The notes under the pieces were generated by a model that was given only the letters and a program-made list of their open reading frames with translations, had not been told where the DNA came from and ran no database searches. Below are positions 26,983 to 35,527 of a stretch of DNA of 64,000 nt, piece by piece. The DNA is taken from contig JAZOTM010000010.1 of the NCBI GenBank assembly GCA_045657625.1, forward strand, positions 1 to 64,000. The letters run 5' to 3'. The stretch comes from JAZOTM01 sp045657625 (lineage in GTDB: Bacteria > Bacillota > Clostridia > Lachnospirales > Lachnospiraceae). A program made the position numbers and the translations under genes. Position 1 is the stretch's first letter; every line of letters begins with the position of its first letter.

Positions 26983-28215
26983 TTATTTCTCGTTTTTCTG
27001 CAATACACGGTAAAGACATGTAAATACCACTCCGACGGCTGCAAATACACAAGCAATCATAAATGCCTGGCTATAAGCGCCGGTGACTGCATATGTATTT
27101 CTCATAATCTGCGGTCCAAAGTAACCTGCCAATGCGAATCCAATAAACATAATTCCATAGTTTACACTATTATTCTTTGGTCCAAACTGGTCTGCTGTAA
27201 ATCCGGGGTAAACACCCATAAAGGATCCGAAGCTGATTCCTACAATAGAAAGACCTACGTAGAAGAGAGCTACTGTGCCTTCTCCGGATAAAAATAACAG
27301 CAGCAATCCGGCCAAAGATAATATACATGCGATGGTCAAAGTATTGATACGTCCGATTTTATCAGACAAAGTACCGGCTACGATACGACCAAGGGCGTTG
27401 AATAAAGCCAAAACGGAAACTGCCAAACTTGCTGCAACTGCAGACATGCCAATCATATTCTGCGCTACGGAAGAGGCCTGAGAAATGACCATCATTCCGG
27501 AAAATGCGCCACAAGTTAATAATAACAACATCACGTAGAATGCCGGAGTTTTCAGCATACCTTTCCAATCCAGGTTCTTCTGTGGGCCGCCGGCTGTTGC
27601 GGCTTTGTTTTCAAATCCGGCCGGTACATAATCTGCAGGACACTGCTCTAAGAACAAGCAAGAAACTGCAATTAATACCAAGAAAACAATACCAACTACT
27701 TTAAATGCAAACGTAGCATCTGTTTTTTCTACTACTACAGTAACAATTGGAGGCAAAATCACAGAACTTAATCCATAAACCGCCGTGGTAATTCCACCAA
27801 TCAAACCTCTCTTGTCCGGGAACCATTTGACACAAGTAGAAATAGTACTTCCGTATGCCATTCCGAGTCCAAGTCCACCGATTAAACCATAGGTTACAAT
27901 TAAAAATCCAATACTTGTAGCGAATCCGGACAAGAACATGCCAAGTCCCCACATAATACCGCCGACCAAAATGACTTTCTTTGGTCCAAATTTGTCATTA
28001 AACCAGCCACCGGAAATCATGGTAATCGGTCCAACGGAGTTTGCAATAGTATAAACAATTGCCAAATCACCTGCTGTTACGCCAAGGCCTAAGGCAGTAT
28101 TAAAATAATCTGTCATTGCAGAAGAAAATACACTCCATGCGTAAATTGATCCTAAGCACAGATTAATAAAACAACCTGCCAATAAAACTATCCATCTCTT
28201 TTTATCGTTATTCAT
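26983..28215 (-). CDS. MFS transporter of the oxalate/formate antiporter (OFA) family
   Basis: A 410-residue carrier with 12 predicted membrane helices. The N-terminus (WIVLLAGCFINLCLGSIYAWSVFS) is the OFA signature, and the loop GWFNDKFGPKKVI between helices 2 and 3 is the MFS pattern. OFA members carry small organic acids, often by exchange. It lies 19 bases after the flavin reductase gene, so the two are co-transcribed; the natural inference is uptake or product exchange of the reductase's substrate. The AGGAGCATAT site fixes the start. The substrate is unknown. Confidence 0.88.
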   Translation of the reverse strand: MNNDKKRWIVLLAGCFINLCLGSIYAWSVFSSAMTDYFNTALGLGVTAGDLAIVYTIANSVGPITMISGGWFNDKFGPKKVILVGGIMWGLGMFLSGFATSIGFLIVTYGLIGGLGLGMAYGSTISTCVKWFPDKRGLIGGITTAVYGLSSVILPPIVTVVVEKTDATFAFKVVGIVFLVLIAVSCLFLEQCPADYVPAGFENKAATAGGPQKNLDWKGMLKTPAFYVMLLLLTCGAFSGMMVISQASSVAQNMIGMSAVAASLAVSVLALFNALGRIVAGTLSDKIGRINTLTIACILSLAGLLLLFLSGEGTVALFYVGLSIVGISFGSFMGVYPGFTADQFGPKNNSVNYGIMFIGFALAGYFGPQIMRNTYAVTGAYSQAFMIACVFAAVGVVFTCLYRVLQKNEK

Positions 28216-28234
28216 ATATGCTCCTGTATTCTTC

Positions 28235-30181
28235 TTAAATATCTAACGCTGCATGGTATCCCCAATATACAGCATTGGTAATTGTAGAAACTTTTGCGGC
28301 ATCACCAATCACACGTACAAATGGTGCAGCATTCTGTAATGCTTCTACGACGTCAGTTCTGGAACGCTGTCCCAATGCGCAAATGACACTGCTTCCTTCT
28401 ACAAGAACTTCTTCTCCTGCTTCATTCTGACAGACAACACCATTGTCTGTTACCTTTACTGCCTTGTATCCGGTATGAACGGTTACATACTTATCGATTT
28501 CTTTTAACAACAATGGACGATGACGTACATTGGCATCCGGTGCTAAAGCATCTCTCATTTCGATTAATTCTACATGTTTTCCATCCTGTCCCAAATGAAC
28601 GGCACACTCGCAACCTGCAAGTCCACCACCCATGACAACAACTCGATCGGAAACTTTTTCTTTTTCCTTATAATAATTATTTACAACTACGACGTTTTCT
28701 CCATCCAATCCCGGAATCGGAGGTACCAATGGAGTAGATCCAACAGCGATAATCAATGCATCTGCCTGCTCTTTTTCTACATATTCCTTGGTTACTTCTG
28801 TATTCAAACGGATTTCCACTCCTGCATCTCTTGCCAACTTTTCATAGGTACCTGTCAATTGATACATTTCATATTTGAACGGGATTGCCTGTTCACTCTT
28901 TAAAATTCCACCAAGTTCCTTTTCTTTCTCACAAAGAATAACCTGATGTCCACGTCTTGCAGCTGTATATGCAGCGTAAAGTCCACCAGGACCACCACCT
29001 GCTACAAGCACCTTCTTGGATTTTGCTGCCGGAGTGATGTCATCTCCTTCCATTTCTCTACCGATTAATGGATTTACCGTACATCTTCTGGTACTTGTTG
29101 CTGCTCTTTCTGCCATACAGGTAAAGCAACGTAAACAACGAACAATTTCGTCATCTCTGTTTTCTACGACCTTCTGTGGTAAATATGGATCTGCAAGTAA
29201 TGCACGTCCCATATAAACAATGTCTGCTTTTCCGGAAGCAATGATTTCTTCCATCTGTGCCGGATCATTTAAACCACCTAAGGTTGCTACCGGTACAGAT
29301 ACGTGTTTCTTAATCTCAGCGGCCAAGAAAACGTTTCTTCCGTGTTCTTCAAACATAGACGGATGTGTAATTCCAAAAGTACGCTGATAGGTACCTGCGG
29401 AAACATGCAAAATATCTACATAGCTTTCCAACTGCTTTGCAATTTCTACGCCTTCTTCCAAACCGTATCCTTCCTCAAAGAATTCAGATCCACTCATACG
29501 GAATTCAATCGGGAATCTTGGGCCAACTGCTTCACGAACGGCAGTCAACACTTCCTTCGCAAAACGGCAACGATTTTCCAAACTTCCGCCATATTCGTCT
29601 GTACGTGTATTGAAATATGGAGATAAGAACTGGTTAATCAACCAACCATGTCCACCATGAATCATCAACATTTCAAATCCTGCACGTTTTGCCATAGCGG
29701 CAACAGTTCCATAGGATTTTACAATGTCATCAATCATGTCCTTGGTAAGAGCCTTTACCTTTACGCCATCCGGACGAACCGTATCTACCGGTCCCCACTG
29801 ATGCATTTCTTTTTGTTTGGTTTTATCAGTCATGTATGTTCCGGCATACATTCCGGAATGAGAAAGCTCTAAAGAAGGCATTCCTCCATGACGGCGAATA
29901 GCATCTGCTGTGTAAGTAGCACATGCCAAAGAATTTAAAATGGATGCGTCCAAATGATATGCATGGCTTCCGTCTGTTTCCGGATGTACCATACACTCAG
30001 AAACCGTTACAGCACCTGCGCCACCCTTAGAACGAAGTTCATAAAAAGCGGTTGACTTTGGTCCGATACAACCATCATTTGTAATATCGGTTCCACCCAT
30101 TGGTGCAGAAAACATACGATTGCGGAATGTCACTCCTGCAACTGTAATTGGACTGGATAAATGTGGATATTTTCTTTCCAT
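28235..30181 (-). CDS. Old-yellow-enzyme family NADH:flavin oxidoreductase (enoate/dienoyl-CoA reductase type)
   Basis: A 648-residue multidomain reductase. Residues 1-335 form an FMN barrel (GVTFRNRMFSAPMG; HGGHGWLINQFLSPYFN; AGTYQRTF). Around 347-365 an iron-sulfur motif reads CLRCFTC then 11 residues then C. From about 385 an FAD/NADH-binding part begins with KVLVAGGGPGGLYAAYTAARRG and has a second dinucleotide fold VVVMGGGLAGCECAVHLG. This matches 2-enoate reductase, BaiCD/BaiH and 2,4-dienoyl-CoA reductase. The likely reaction is reduction of an activated C=C bond. The third Cys is three residues after the second, rather than four as in E. coli dienoyl-CoA reductase. The substrate is not predictable. 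Confidence 0.9.
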   Translation of the reverse strand: MERKYPHLSSPITVAGVTFRNRMFSAPMGGTDITNDGCIGPKSTAFYELRSKGGAGAVTVSECMVHPETDGSHAYHLDASILNSLACATYTADAIRRHGGMPSLELSHSGMYAGTYMTDKTKQKEMHQWGPVDTVRPDGVKVKALTKDMIDDIVKSYGTVAAMAKRAGFEMLMIHGGHGWLINQFLSPYFNTRTDEYGGSLENRCRFAKEVLTAVREAVGPRFPIEFRMSGSEFFEEGYGLEEGVEIAKQLESYVDILHVSAGTYQRTFGITHPSMFEEHGRNVFLAAEIKKHVSVPVATLGGLNDPAQMEEIIASGKADIVYMGRALLADPYLPQKVVENRDDEIVRCLRCFTCMAERAATSTRRCTVNPLIGREMEGDDITPAAKSKKVLVAGGGPGGLYAAYTAARRGHQVILCEKEKELGGILKSEQAIPFKYEMYQLTGTYEKLARDAGVEIRLNTEVTKEYVEKEQADALIIAVGSTPLVPPIPGLDGENVVVVNNYYKEKEKVSDRVVVMGGGLAGCECAVHLGQDGKHVELIEMRDALAPDANVRHRPLLLKEIDKYVTVHTGYKAVKVTDNGVVCQNEAGEEVLVEGSSVICALGQRSRTDVVEALQNAAPFVRVIGDAAKVSTITNAVYWGYHAALDI

Positions 30182-30205
30182 ATTCCGTTTCCTCCTTGTT
30201 TGTTA

Positions 30206-30230
30206 AAAAAATAACATTACTGTGTTATTA
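30206..30230 (-). promoter_or_regulatory. Inverted repeat upstream of the flavin reductase operon (possible operator)
   Basis: AATAACA (30210-30216) and TGTTATT (30223-30229) form an inverted repeat with a 6-base spacer, about 30 bases before the reductase start. A LysR-type or other dimeric regulator could bind here. I found no clear promoter boxes. Confidence 0.45.
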
Positions 30231-30264
30231 TTTTAACATGCGTTATTGATTCACTTCTATCAAC

Positions 30265-30316
30265 AAAAAGGCAGTAGGTAGAAACGATTCGTTTACACCT
30301 ACTGCCTTTTTGTATA
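30265..30316 (-). terminator. Intrinsic terminator of the LysR gene
   Basis: Stem AAAAAGGCAGTAGGT/ACCTACTGCCTTTTT around a 17-base loop. The minus-strand side ends in a T-run. It separates the LysR gene from the reductase operon. Confidence 0.85.
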
Positions 30317-30370
30317 CTTAAATATAAGGAAGTCCACTTTGTCTTCCATTTTTATCCTACTACATTTATG

Positions 30371-31240
30371 TTATGCAGAAAAAAAAGTTTTTATAAACTC
30401 TTGCATAAGAGGTTCTCTTTCCCTCTTTTTTTCCACACTTAAGTTTACATTCCAGGGAATTCCGTCTGCAATGGGAATCAGCCTTGTCTCTCCCACCGCA
30501 TGTTCCTTTTCGTGGATGTCCACATCGATTCCTATGCCCAATCCCTCTTCCACAAAACGATAAATCATAGATGCTTCCATGGTTTTAATCCGAATATTGG
30601 GATAGAACCCTGCACCTTCACAACTGGAAATCAGATTACTATAGGACTGATACTTTTCATTCAAGGAAATCAATTGTTGCTGCTGTAAATCAGCCACATG
30701 TAGCTCCTCTTTTTCGTAAAAAGCATGTCCCTTGGGCACCACTGCACACATGGTTTTACTGGTCAGCTCCCGTTCTGCATAATCTGTTGCCGCCACTCTT
30801 CCTATTACAAGCGCAATATCCAACTGTCCACGAATTAATTTGGTCTTAATATCCTGGTTGGAACCTTCTTCCCATACCACATCCGTATCGGGATGTGCTT
30901 TTTGAAAAGCTTCCATCCGCTCCATGGGCAACATGCGCACCAAACCACAGGAATAACCTACTCGAAACAAACGGCTTTTGTTGCGTATTGCATCCAACCC
31001 CTGTTCCAAATCTTGTACGTATTCCATAATGCGCTGACTCTTACCATAGAAAAAAACACCGGCCTCTGTAGGAACCAACCCTTGTTTCGTACGATCAAAC
31101 AATTGCACCTGCAAATCATGTTCCAGGCGGTCAATGCTTTTTCCTAAGCCTTGGGGCGTTATATAAAGAGACTTCGCTGCTCGATTCAAACTTCTATTTT
31201 CATAGCATTCCATAAAGGAACGAATATCTTTTATATCCAT
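30371..31240 (-). CDS. LysR-family transcription regulator
   Basis: A 289-residue regulator. The N-terminal winged helix (about 1-60; MDIKDIRSFMECYENRSLNRAAKSLYITPQGLGKSI) is typical, and the rest is a periplasmic-binding-type effector domain (VGYSCGLVRMLPMERME; GQLDIALVIG). It lies directly upstream of the flavin reductase and OFA carrier genes on the same strand, not divergent. It has its own terminator, so it may regulate the operon in trans. The effector is probably related to the reductase substrate; this is inference. Confidence 0.88.
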   Translation of the reverse strand: MDIKDIRSFMECYENRSLNRAAKSLYITPQGLGKSIDRLEHDLQVQLFDRTKQGLVPTEAGVFFYGKSQRIMEYVQDLEQGLDAIRNKSRLFRVGYSCGLVRMLPMERMEAFQKAHPDTDVVWEEGSNQDIKTKLIRGQLDIALVIGRVAATDYAERELTSKTMCAVVPKGHAFYEKEELHVADLQQQQLISLNEKYQSYSNLISSCEGAGFYPNIRIKTMEASMIYRFVEEGLGIGIDVDIHEKEHAVGETRLIPIADGIPWNVNLSVEKKREREPLMQEFIKTFFSA

Positions 31241-31334
31241 GTCTACCTCTTAATTGCATATATCCTAGTATTTATCATGAATTTTCATTTTATTAAAACG
31301 CCATTTAATTTATTCGCCAGCCACCTGTCAAAAA

Positions 31335-31724
31335 TTATTGTTTTTTCGGATCTTCCATCCCTTGAATCGCGTCTTCTCCTAAGTATCGTTTCATGTATTC
31401 TTCTACACGGCTCAGCGGTCTACCTTTTGCAGTTTTTTGCAACTCAGCCTGTTTTGCAATGGCATTTTTGCACGCTTTCTTTAAATGTTCTTCCTCATTT
31501 TCCGCAAACCACCGGTCAAATGCATCCTTGATTTCCATATCCTTTGGTTTGGTAAACTGACTCAACTGAATCGTCAACTGAGACAATACTGCAGAACGCA
31601 CTGCCTGTATTTCCTCACTACCCAAAAGTGCCTCCGGATGTTCCTTCTGATAGGCTTGAATCTCTTCATCCACTACGACTTTTGCTTTTTCCGTCAGTTC
31701 TTGAATGATTTCATTTAAATCCAT
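31335..31724 (-). CDS. Hypothetical cytoplasmic protein
   Basis: I do not recognise this 129-residue protein. It is strongly charged and helical, rich in Glu, Lys and Gln (MDLNEIIQELTEKAKVVVDE, AKGRPLSRVEEYMKRYLGED), with no signal peptide, membrane segment or Cys motif. I start it at the ATG at 31724, behind a GGGGGG site; a GTG two codons upstream is also possible. It lies 95 bases upstream of the LysR start with no recognisable terminator between, so it could be co-transcribed with LysR. Confidence 0.6.
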   Translation of the reverse strand: MDLNEIIQELTEKAKVVVDEEIQAYQKEHPEALLGSEEIQAVRSAVLSQLTIQLSQFTKPKDMEIKDAFDRWFAENEEEHLKKACKNAIAKQAELQKTAKGRPLSRVEEYMKRYLGEDAIQGMEDPKKQ

Positions 31725-31798
31725 ATGCACGCCCCCCGTTTTGTCTTATTTACCTACAGTTTAACAGTTTTAGCGGGGTTCATCAATCTACAGCTCTG

Positions 31799-31827
31799 TT
31801 GAATACCTACTTCTTTCATGTTATATT
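31799..31827 (+). promoter_or_regulatory. Predicted promoter of the EAL gene
   Basis: A -35 TTGAAT (31799-31804) and a -10 TATATT (31822-31827) with 17-base spacing, about 50 bases before the start. Confidence 0.65.
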
Positions 31828-31878
31828 TAGGTTATTCAAATAAGCGCAAATAACACGTGGCATAAGAAAAGGAGTTCT

Positions 31879-33063
31879 ATGAAATCCATTACATTAAAAG
31901 CCTTTCGTCAGGCCCTTGAAGCTGGCGAAATCACCGCCTTTTACCAGCCTCAATATGACGCCAACACCGGTCAAATGGTGGGTGCAGAAGCACTGGCACG
32001 CTGGGTTACAAAGGACCAAAAACAAATTAGTCCTGCAGATTTTATTCCGGTATTGGAAACCTCCACTGCCATCAATGAATTGGATTGGACCATTACGGAG
32101 TTTGCTTGTAAAACCATTCAAGAATTAGGCACTCATGCTGTTCCAATTTCTGTCAATTTTTCCCGATGGCACGCTCTTGAAGCGGATTTTATAGACAATT
32201 TACAATCAATTTTACAGACTTATCACGTAAAAAAGGAACTTTTCCATATTGAAATCACAGAATCTGCCTTTGCCTTAGAGCAAGAGCAAATTCTTCCCTG
32301 GGTGAAGTCCATCCATGAGGCAGGTTTTACCATCGCCTTGGATGATTTTGGTTCCGGACTTTCCAGTATCCAAACCGTTACAGAACTTCCCATCGATATT
32401 TTGAAATTCGATCGTTCCCTTTTGACAAGCAATTGCGAAAGCGAAAAAGAACGGATTGCCTTAGAATCCCTCTTCTATTTCGCCAATCGCTTACATATTG
32501 ATACCGTTGCAGAAGGTGTGGAAACCACCGCGCAATTGAAATTTTTACAGACCTGCGACTGCAAAAAAATCCAGGGATTTCTATTTGATACCCCCCTGGA
32601 CAAAGAAACGTTTTTGATTTTGGCTTGTGGCAATTCCCATAAGTTGCCGGAGAAACTGGATATTATCGATATACAGTCTGAATCCAGTGCCTCCAATATG
32701 CTTTTGGAAGCCACTTTCACCATGTATCCGCTGATTATTTTGGCAAACCTATCAAAAAACAGTTACTACATGATGACCTACGATAATTTCACGCAGACCG
32801 AATGTGCTCCCAGCGGAAATTTCGACGAATTGATTCTTCACGGAGCCAAAACCATGCATCGGGATGATCAAGAACGTTTTAAGAAAACCTTCTCCCGTTC
32901 GAATCTACTGAAATTAAAAAAAGAGGGATACAAAACCGTATCCCTCATTACCAATCAGTTAGGCGATGACGGCATCTATCGAAAAGTGGAAACTACCGAT
33001 TTATTCATAAAGAACTCCGCTTCTGAAGATGTCCTCGTCATTTCTCTTAACCGAAATATTTAA
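31879..33063 (+). CDS. EAL-domain cyclic-di-GMP phosphodiesterase
   Basis: A 394-residue cytoplasmic protein with an N-terminal EAL domain (about 10-250) and a PAS-like C-terminal domain (about 265-394). The catalytic set is present: Glu37 of EAL, Asn93 (VNFSR), Glu125 and Glu128 (IEITES), Asp155-Asp156 (DDFGSG), Lys176 (LKFDRS), Glu212 and Glu215 (AEGVE), and Gln232 (IQGFLF). It should hydrolyse c-di-GMP to pGpG. The domain order, EAL first with a sensor-like domain last, is unusual compared with sensor-EAL proteins. Its 3' end overlaps the convergent DUF1294 gene by 17 bases and contains that gene's terminator. Confidence 0.92.
   Translation: MKSITLKAFRQALEAGEITAFYQPQYDANTGQMVGAEALARWVTKDQKQISPADFIPVLETSTAINELDWTITEFACKTIQELGTHAVPISVNFSRWHALEADFIDNLQSILQTYHVKKELFHIEITESAFALEQEQILPWVKSIHEAGFTIALDDFGSGLSSIQTVTELPIDILKFDRSLLTSNCESEKERIALESLFYFANRLHIDTVAEGVETTAQLKFLQTCDCKKIQGFLFDTPLDKETFLILACGNSHKLPEKLDIIDIQSESSASNMLLEATFTMYPLIILANLSKNSYYMMTYDNFTQTECAPSGNFDELILHGAKTMHRDDQERFKKTFSRSNLLKLKKEGYKTVSLITNQLGDDGIYRKVETTDLFIKNSASEDVLVISLNRNI
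32912..32946 (-). terminator. Minus-strand intrinsic terminator inside the EAL coding sequence
   Basis: Stem GAGGGATAC/GTATCCCTC with a 6-base loop, followed on the minus strand by TTTTTTTAATTT. It is about 100 bases past the DUF1294 stop and inside the convergent EAL gene. The plus-strand side has no T-run (ATTACC), so it should act only on minus-strand transcripts. Confidence 0.75.
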
Positions 33064-33310
33064 ATGCAAGAAGTGCCACATGGGCAAAGAAAATCAGTGG
33101 CATTCCAATTACAAAATACCAATGTTTGGTCTTATGGCGAAAGGCATACATGCCCCACCAGGTACCCAAACTACCACCTAGAAGGCTGCATAAAAACAGC
33201 GTCTTTTCCGGAATCCGGTAAGCATGTTTTTGCGCCTTCTTTTTATCTGCAAACATCAGAAAAAATCCAAGAATATTCATAAGGATAAGATAAATTACCA
33301 TTACATTCAT
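33047..33310 (-). CDS. DUF1294-family small membrane protein
   Basis: An 87-residue protein with three hydrophobic segments, starting MNVMVIYLILMNILGFFLMFADK. The stretch KKKAQKHAYRIPEKTLFLCSLLGGSLGTWWGMYAFRHKT, with its DKxxA, RIPE and GGxxG features, marks DUF1294. No function is established for the family. I chose the Met at 33310 although only a distant GGAG precedes it; the frame is open to 33358. The stop lies inside the 3' end of the convergent EAL gene. Confidence 0.8.
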   Translation of the reverse strand: MNVMVIYLILMNILGFFLMFADKKKAQKHAYRIPEKTLFLCSLLGGSLGTWWGMYAFRHKTKHWYFVIGMPLIFFAHVALLAFKYFG

Positions 33311-33396
33311 TTTCTGTCTATACACTCCATTTCTGTAACATCCTCTGTATTTTAACATATGCTTGTAACTGTGGCATGATAGAATCTACGATTTCA

Positions 33397-33423
33397 AAAG
33401 ATATTTGTTTTTATAAAATATCT
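33397..33423 (-). terminator. Weak hairpin at the thiC stop (possible terminator)
   Basis: AGATATTT/AAATATCT with a 9-base loop and a short T-run on the minus strand. It overlaps the thiC stop codon. The stem is AT-only, so strength is doubtful. Confidence 0.3.
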
Positions 33424-34712
33424 ACGACTTCTCCACTTAATGCTTTATTCATGCTGCGAACTGCACAGAATTTTCCACACATGGAACATGTATCATCCAG
33501 TTCCGGAGATCGGTCATCTCGTATGGCCTTCGCAGTTTCCGGATCCAGCGCACACACCCATTGCGCATCCCAATCCAGTTTTTTCCGCGCTTTTGCCATA
33601 GCCAAATCTTGATCTGCCGCATGTGGTATTTTCTTTGCAATATCCGCAGCATGAGCAGCAATCTTGGAAGCAATGATTCCCTGCTTTACATCCTCCGTAT
33701 TTGGCAATGCCAAATGTTCTGCCGGAGTCACATAACAGAGAAATGCTGCACCGGCTTTTGCCGCGATGGCACCACCGATTGCAGATGTGATATGATCATA
33801 TCCCGGTGCAATATCCGTAACCAAAGGTCCTAAGACATAAAAAGGTGCACCTTTACAGATTTTTTGCTGTATTTTCACATTTGCCTCAATTTCATCCATA
33901 GGCATATGCCCAGGTCCTTCCACCATAACCTGCACATCTCTATCCCAAGCTCGTTGTGTCAACTCGCCAAGTCGTACCAACTCTTCAATCTGACAGACAT
34001 CACTAGCATCCGCCAAGCATCCGGGTCTGCATGCATCTCCCAAAGAAATGGTTACGTCATGTTCCCTACAGATTTCCAAGATTTCATCATAGTACTCATA
34101 AAAAGGATTCTCTTCCCCTGTCATAGTCATCCACGCAAACACCAAGGATCCTCCTCTGGAAACGATGTTCATTTCCCTCTTTTGATTGCGAATCTGTTCG
34201 ATGGTTTTTCTCGTAATTCCACAATGCAAGGTCACAAAATCCACGCCATCCTCTGCATGTAAACGCACCACATCAATAAAATCCTTTGCTGTCAAAGTCC
34301 CTAAATCTCTTTGATAATGAATCACACTGTCATAGATTGGCACGGTTCCAAGCATTGCAGGACACTCCTGTACCAGTTTCTGACGAAACGGCTGAGTATT
34401 TCCATGACTGGAAAGGTCCATAATAGCCTCTGCACCCATGTCCACTGCCATTTTTACCTTTTCCATCTCCACGTTATAATCCTTACAATCTCTGGAAACC
34501 CCCAAGTTCACATTTATTTTTGTTCGTAGACAAGCCCCTACACCTTCCGGATTTAAGGCCTTATGCACTTTGTTTGCCGGAATCACCACCTGTCCCTTTG
34601 CTACCAGTTCTCGAATCTCCTCTTCCCTACGAAATTCCTTTTTTGCTACTAGCTTCATTTCCTCTGTAACAATTCCTTTTTTTGCCGCATCCATTTGCGT
34701 CGCATAAAACAT
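33411..34712 (-). CDS. thiC: Phosphomethylpyrimidine synthase ThiC
   Basis: Radical-SAM enzyme that rearranges aminoimidazole ribotide into HMP-phosphate, the pyrimidine precursor of thiamine. The 433 residues are the short clostridial form without the N-terminal extension. Motifs are NINVNLGVSRDC, MDLSSHGN, the ALYEGPGHMPMDEIE-type segment (here MVEGPGHMPMDEIE) and the C-terminal iron-sulfur motif CSMCGKFCAV, a CxxCxxxxC arrangement. It is the last gene of the thi operon, 20 bases after thiD, under the TPP riboswitch. Confidence 0.96.
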   Translation of the reverse strand: MFYATQMDAAKKGIVTEEMKLVAKKEFRREEEIRELVAKGQVVIPANKVHKALNPEGVGACLRTKINVNLGVSRDCKDYNVEMEKVKMAVDMGAEAIMDLSSHGNTQPFRQKLVQECPAMLGTVPIYDSVIHYQRDLGTLTAKDFIDVVRLHAEDGVDFVTLHCGITRKTIEQIRNQKREMNIVSRGGSLVFAWMTMTGEENPFYEYYDEILEICREHDVTISLGDACRPGCLADASDVCQIEELVRLGELTQRAWDRDVQVMVEGPGHMPMDEIEANVKIQQKICKGAPFYVLGPLVTDIAPGYDHITSAIGGAIAAKAGAAFLCYVTPAEHLALPNTEDVKQGIIASKIAAHAADIAKKIPHAADQDLAMAKARKKLDWDAQWVCALDPETAKAIRDDRSPELDDTCSMCGKFCAVRSMNKALSGEVVDIL

Positions 34713-34732
34713 GTTTCTTTCTCCTTTCGATC

Positions 34733-35527
34733 CTAACTGGCATCTGTAAATTCCCCTACCAATGGATTTACCGGTCCGGCGCCCTTCCCCAGCGCCAAAC
34801 CTTCCTCTATGGCCTTCGCCACATATTTTTTTCCTTTTTTTACCGCCTCTTCCAAAGAATCACCCTTCGCTAAATGACAGGCAATGGCAGAGGACAAACA
34901 GCAGCCGGTTCCATGGGTATTGGGATTTTCCACCCGTTCCCCTTTTATCCATATCATTTTTCCACAACTCCATAAAAGATCCGCCGGTTTTTCCACCAAA
35001 TGGCCTCCTTTTACCAACACCTGGCACCCAAAAACTTCGCCTAAATCTCTGCCCGCCATCTCCATATCCGCTTCTGTTTTGATTTCCCTACCTACAAAAA
35101 AAGAAGCTTCCGGCAAGTTCGGCGTAATGAGTTCCGCATAAGGAAACAATTTTTGTAAAAAAACACCGGCTTGTTTTCCATTTTGAAATGCTGCCCCGGT
35201 CGTAGCAGAAAGTACAGGGTCAAATACCACATGCGCCGGTTTGTATTTCTCCAAACATTGCATCACTACTTCCACCTGCTCCTCCGTGGAAATCATGCCA
35301 ATTTTTACAGCATCCGGCATAATATCGGAAAAACAAGCCTGTAATTGTCGATCCAAAAACTCCGGACTTACCGGTTCGATGCCAAAAATCCCCTGGGTAT
35401 TTTGCGCCGTCAACGCAGTCATTACTGCCATGCCGTATACGTTATGCACCGTCATGACCTTCAAGTCCATTTGAATCCCGGCACCACCACTGCAATCACT
35501 CCCTGCTATGGTTAGCACTTTTTTCAT
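34733..35527 (-). CDS. thiD: Hydroxymethylpyrimidine/phosphomethylpyrimidine kinase ThiD
   Basis: Phosphorylates HMP to HMP-phosphate and then to HMP-pyrophosphate for thiamine synthesis. The 264 residues are of ribokinase type: VLTIAGSDCSGGAGIQMDLK at the start, VFDPVLSATTG in the middle, and the anion-hole motif NPNTHGTGCCLSSAIA near residue 215 with the catalytic base Asp/Cys region. It starts with an ATGA overlap of the thiE stop, so translation is coupled. Confidence 0.95.
   Translation of the reverse strand: MKKVLTIAGSDCSGGAGIQMDLKVMTVHNVYGMAVMTALTAQNTQGIFGIEPVSPEFLDRQLQACFSDIMPDAVKIGMISTEEQVEVVMQCLEKYKPAHVVFDPVLSATTGAAFQNGKQAGVFLQKLFPYAELITPNLPEASFFVGREIKTEADMEMAGRDLGEVFGCQVLVKGGHLVEKPADLLWSCGKMIWIKGERVENPNTHGTGCCLSSAIACHLAKGDSLEEAVKKGKKYVAKAIEEGLALGKGAGPVNPLVGEFTDAS

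Noticed and set aside
26756..27052. Minus-strand 98-codon frame downstream of the OFA carrier
   Set aside because: It overlaps the terminator at 26920-26950 and the end of the carrier in another frame, and shows no protein-like pattern.
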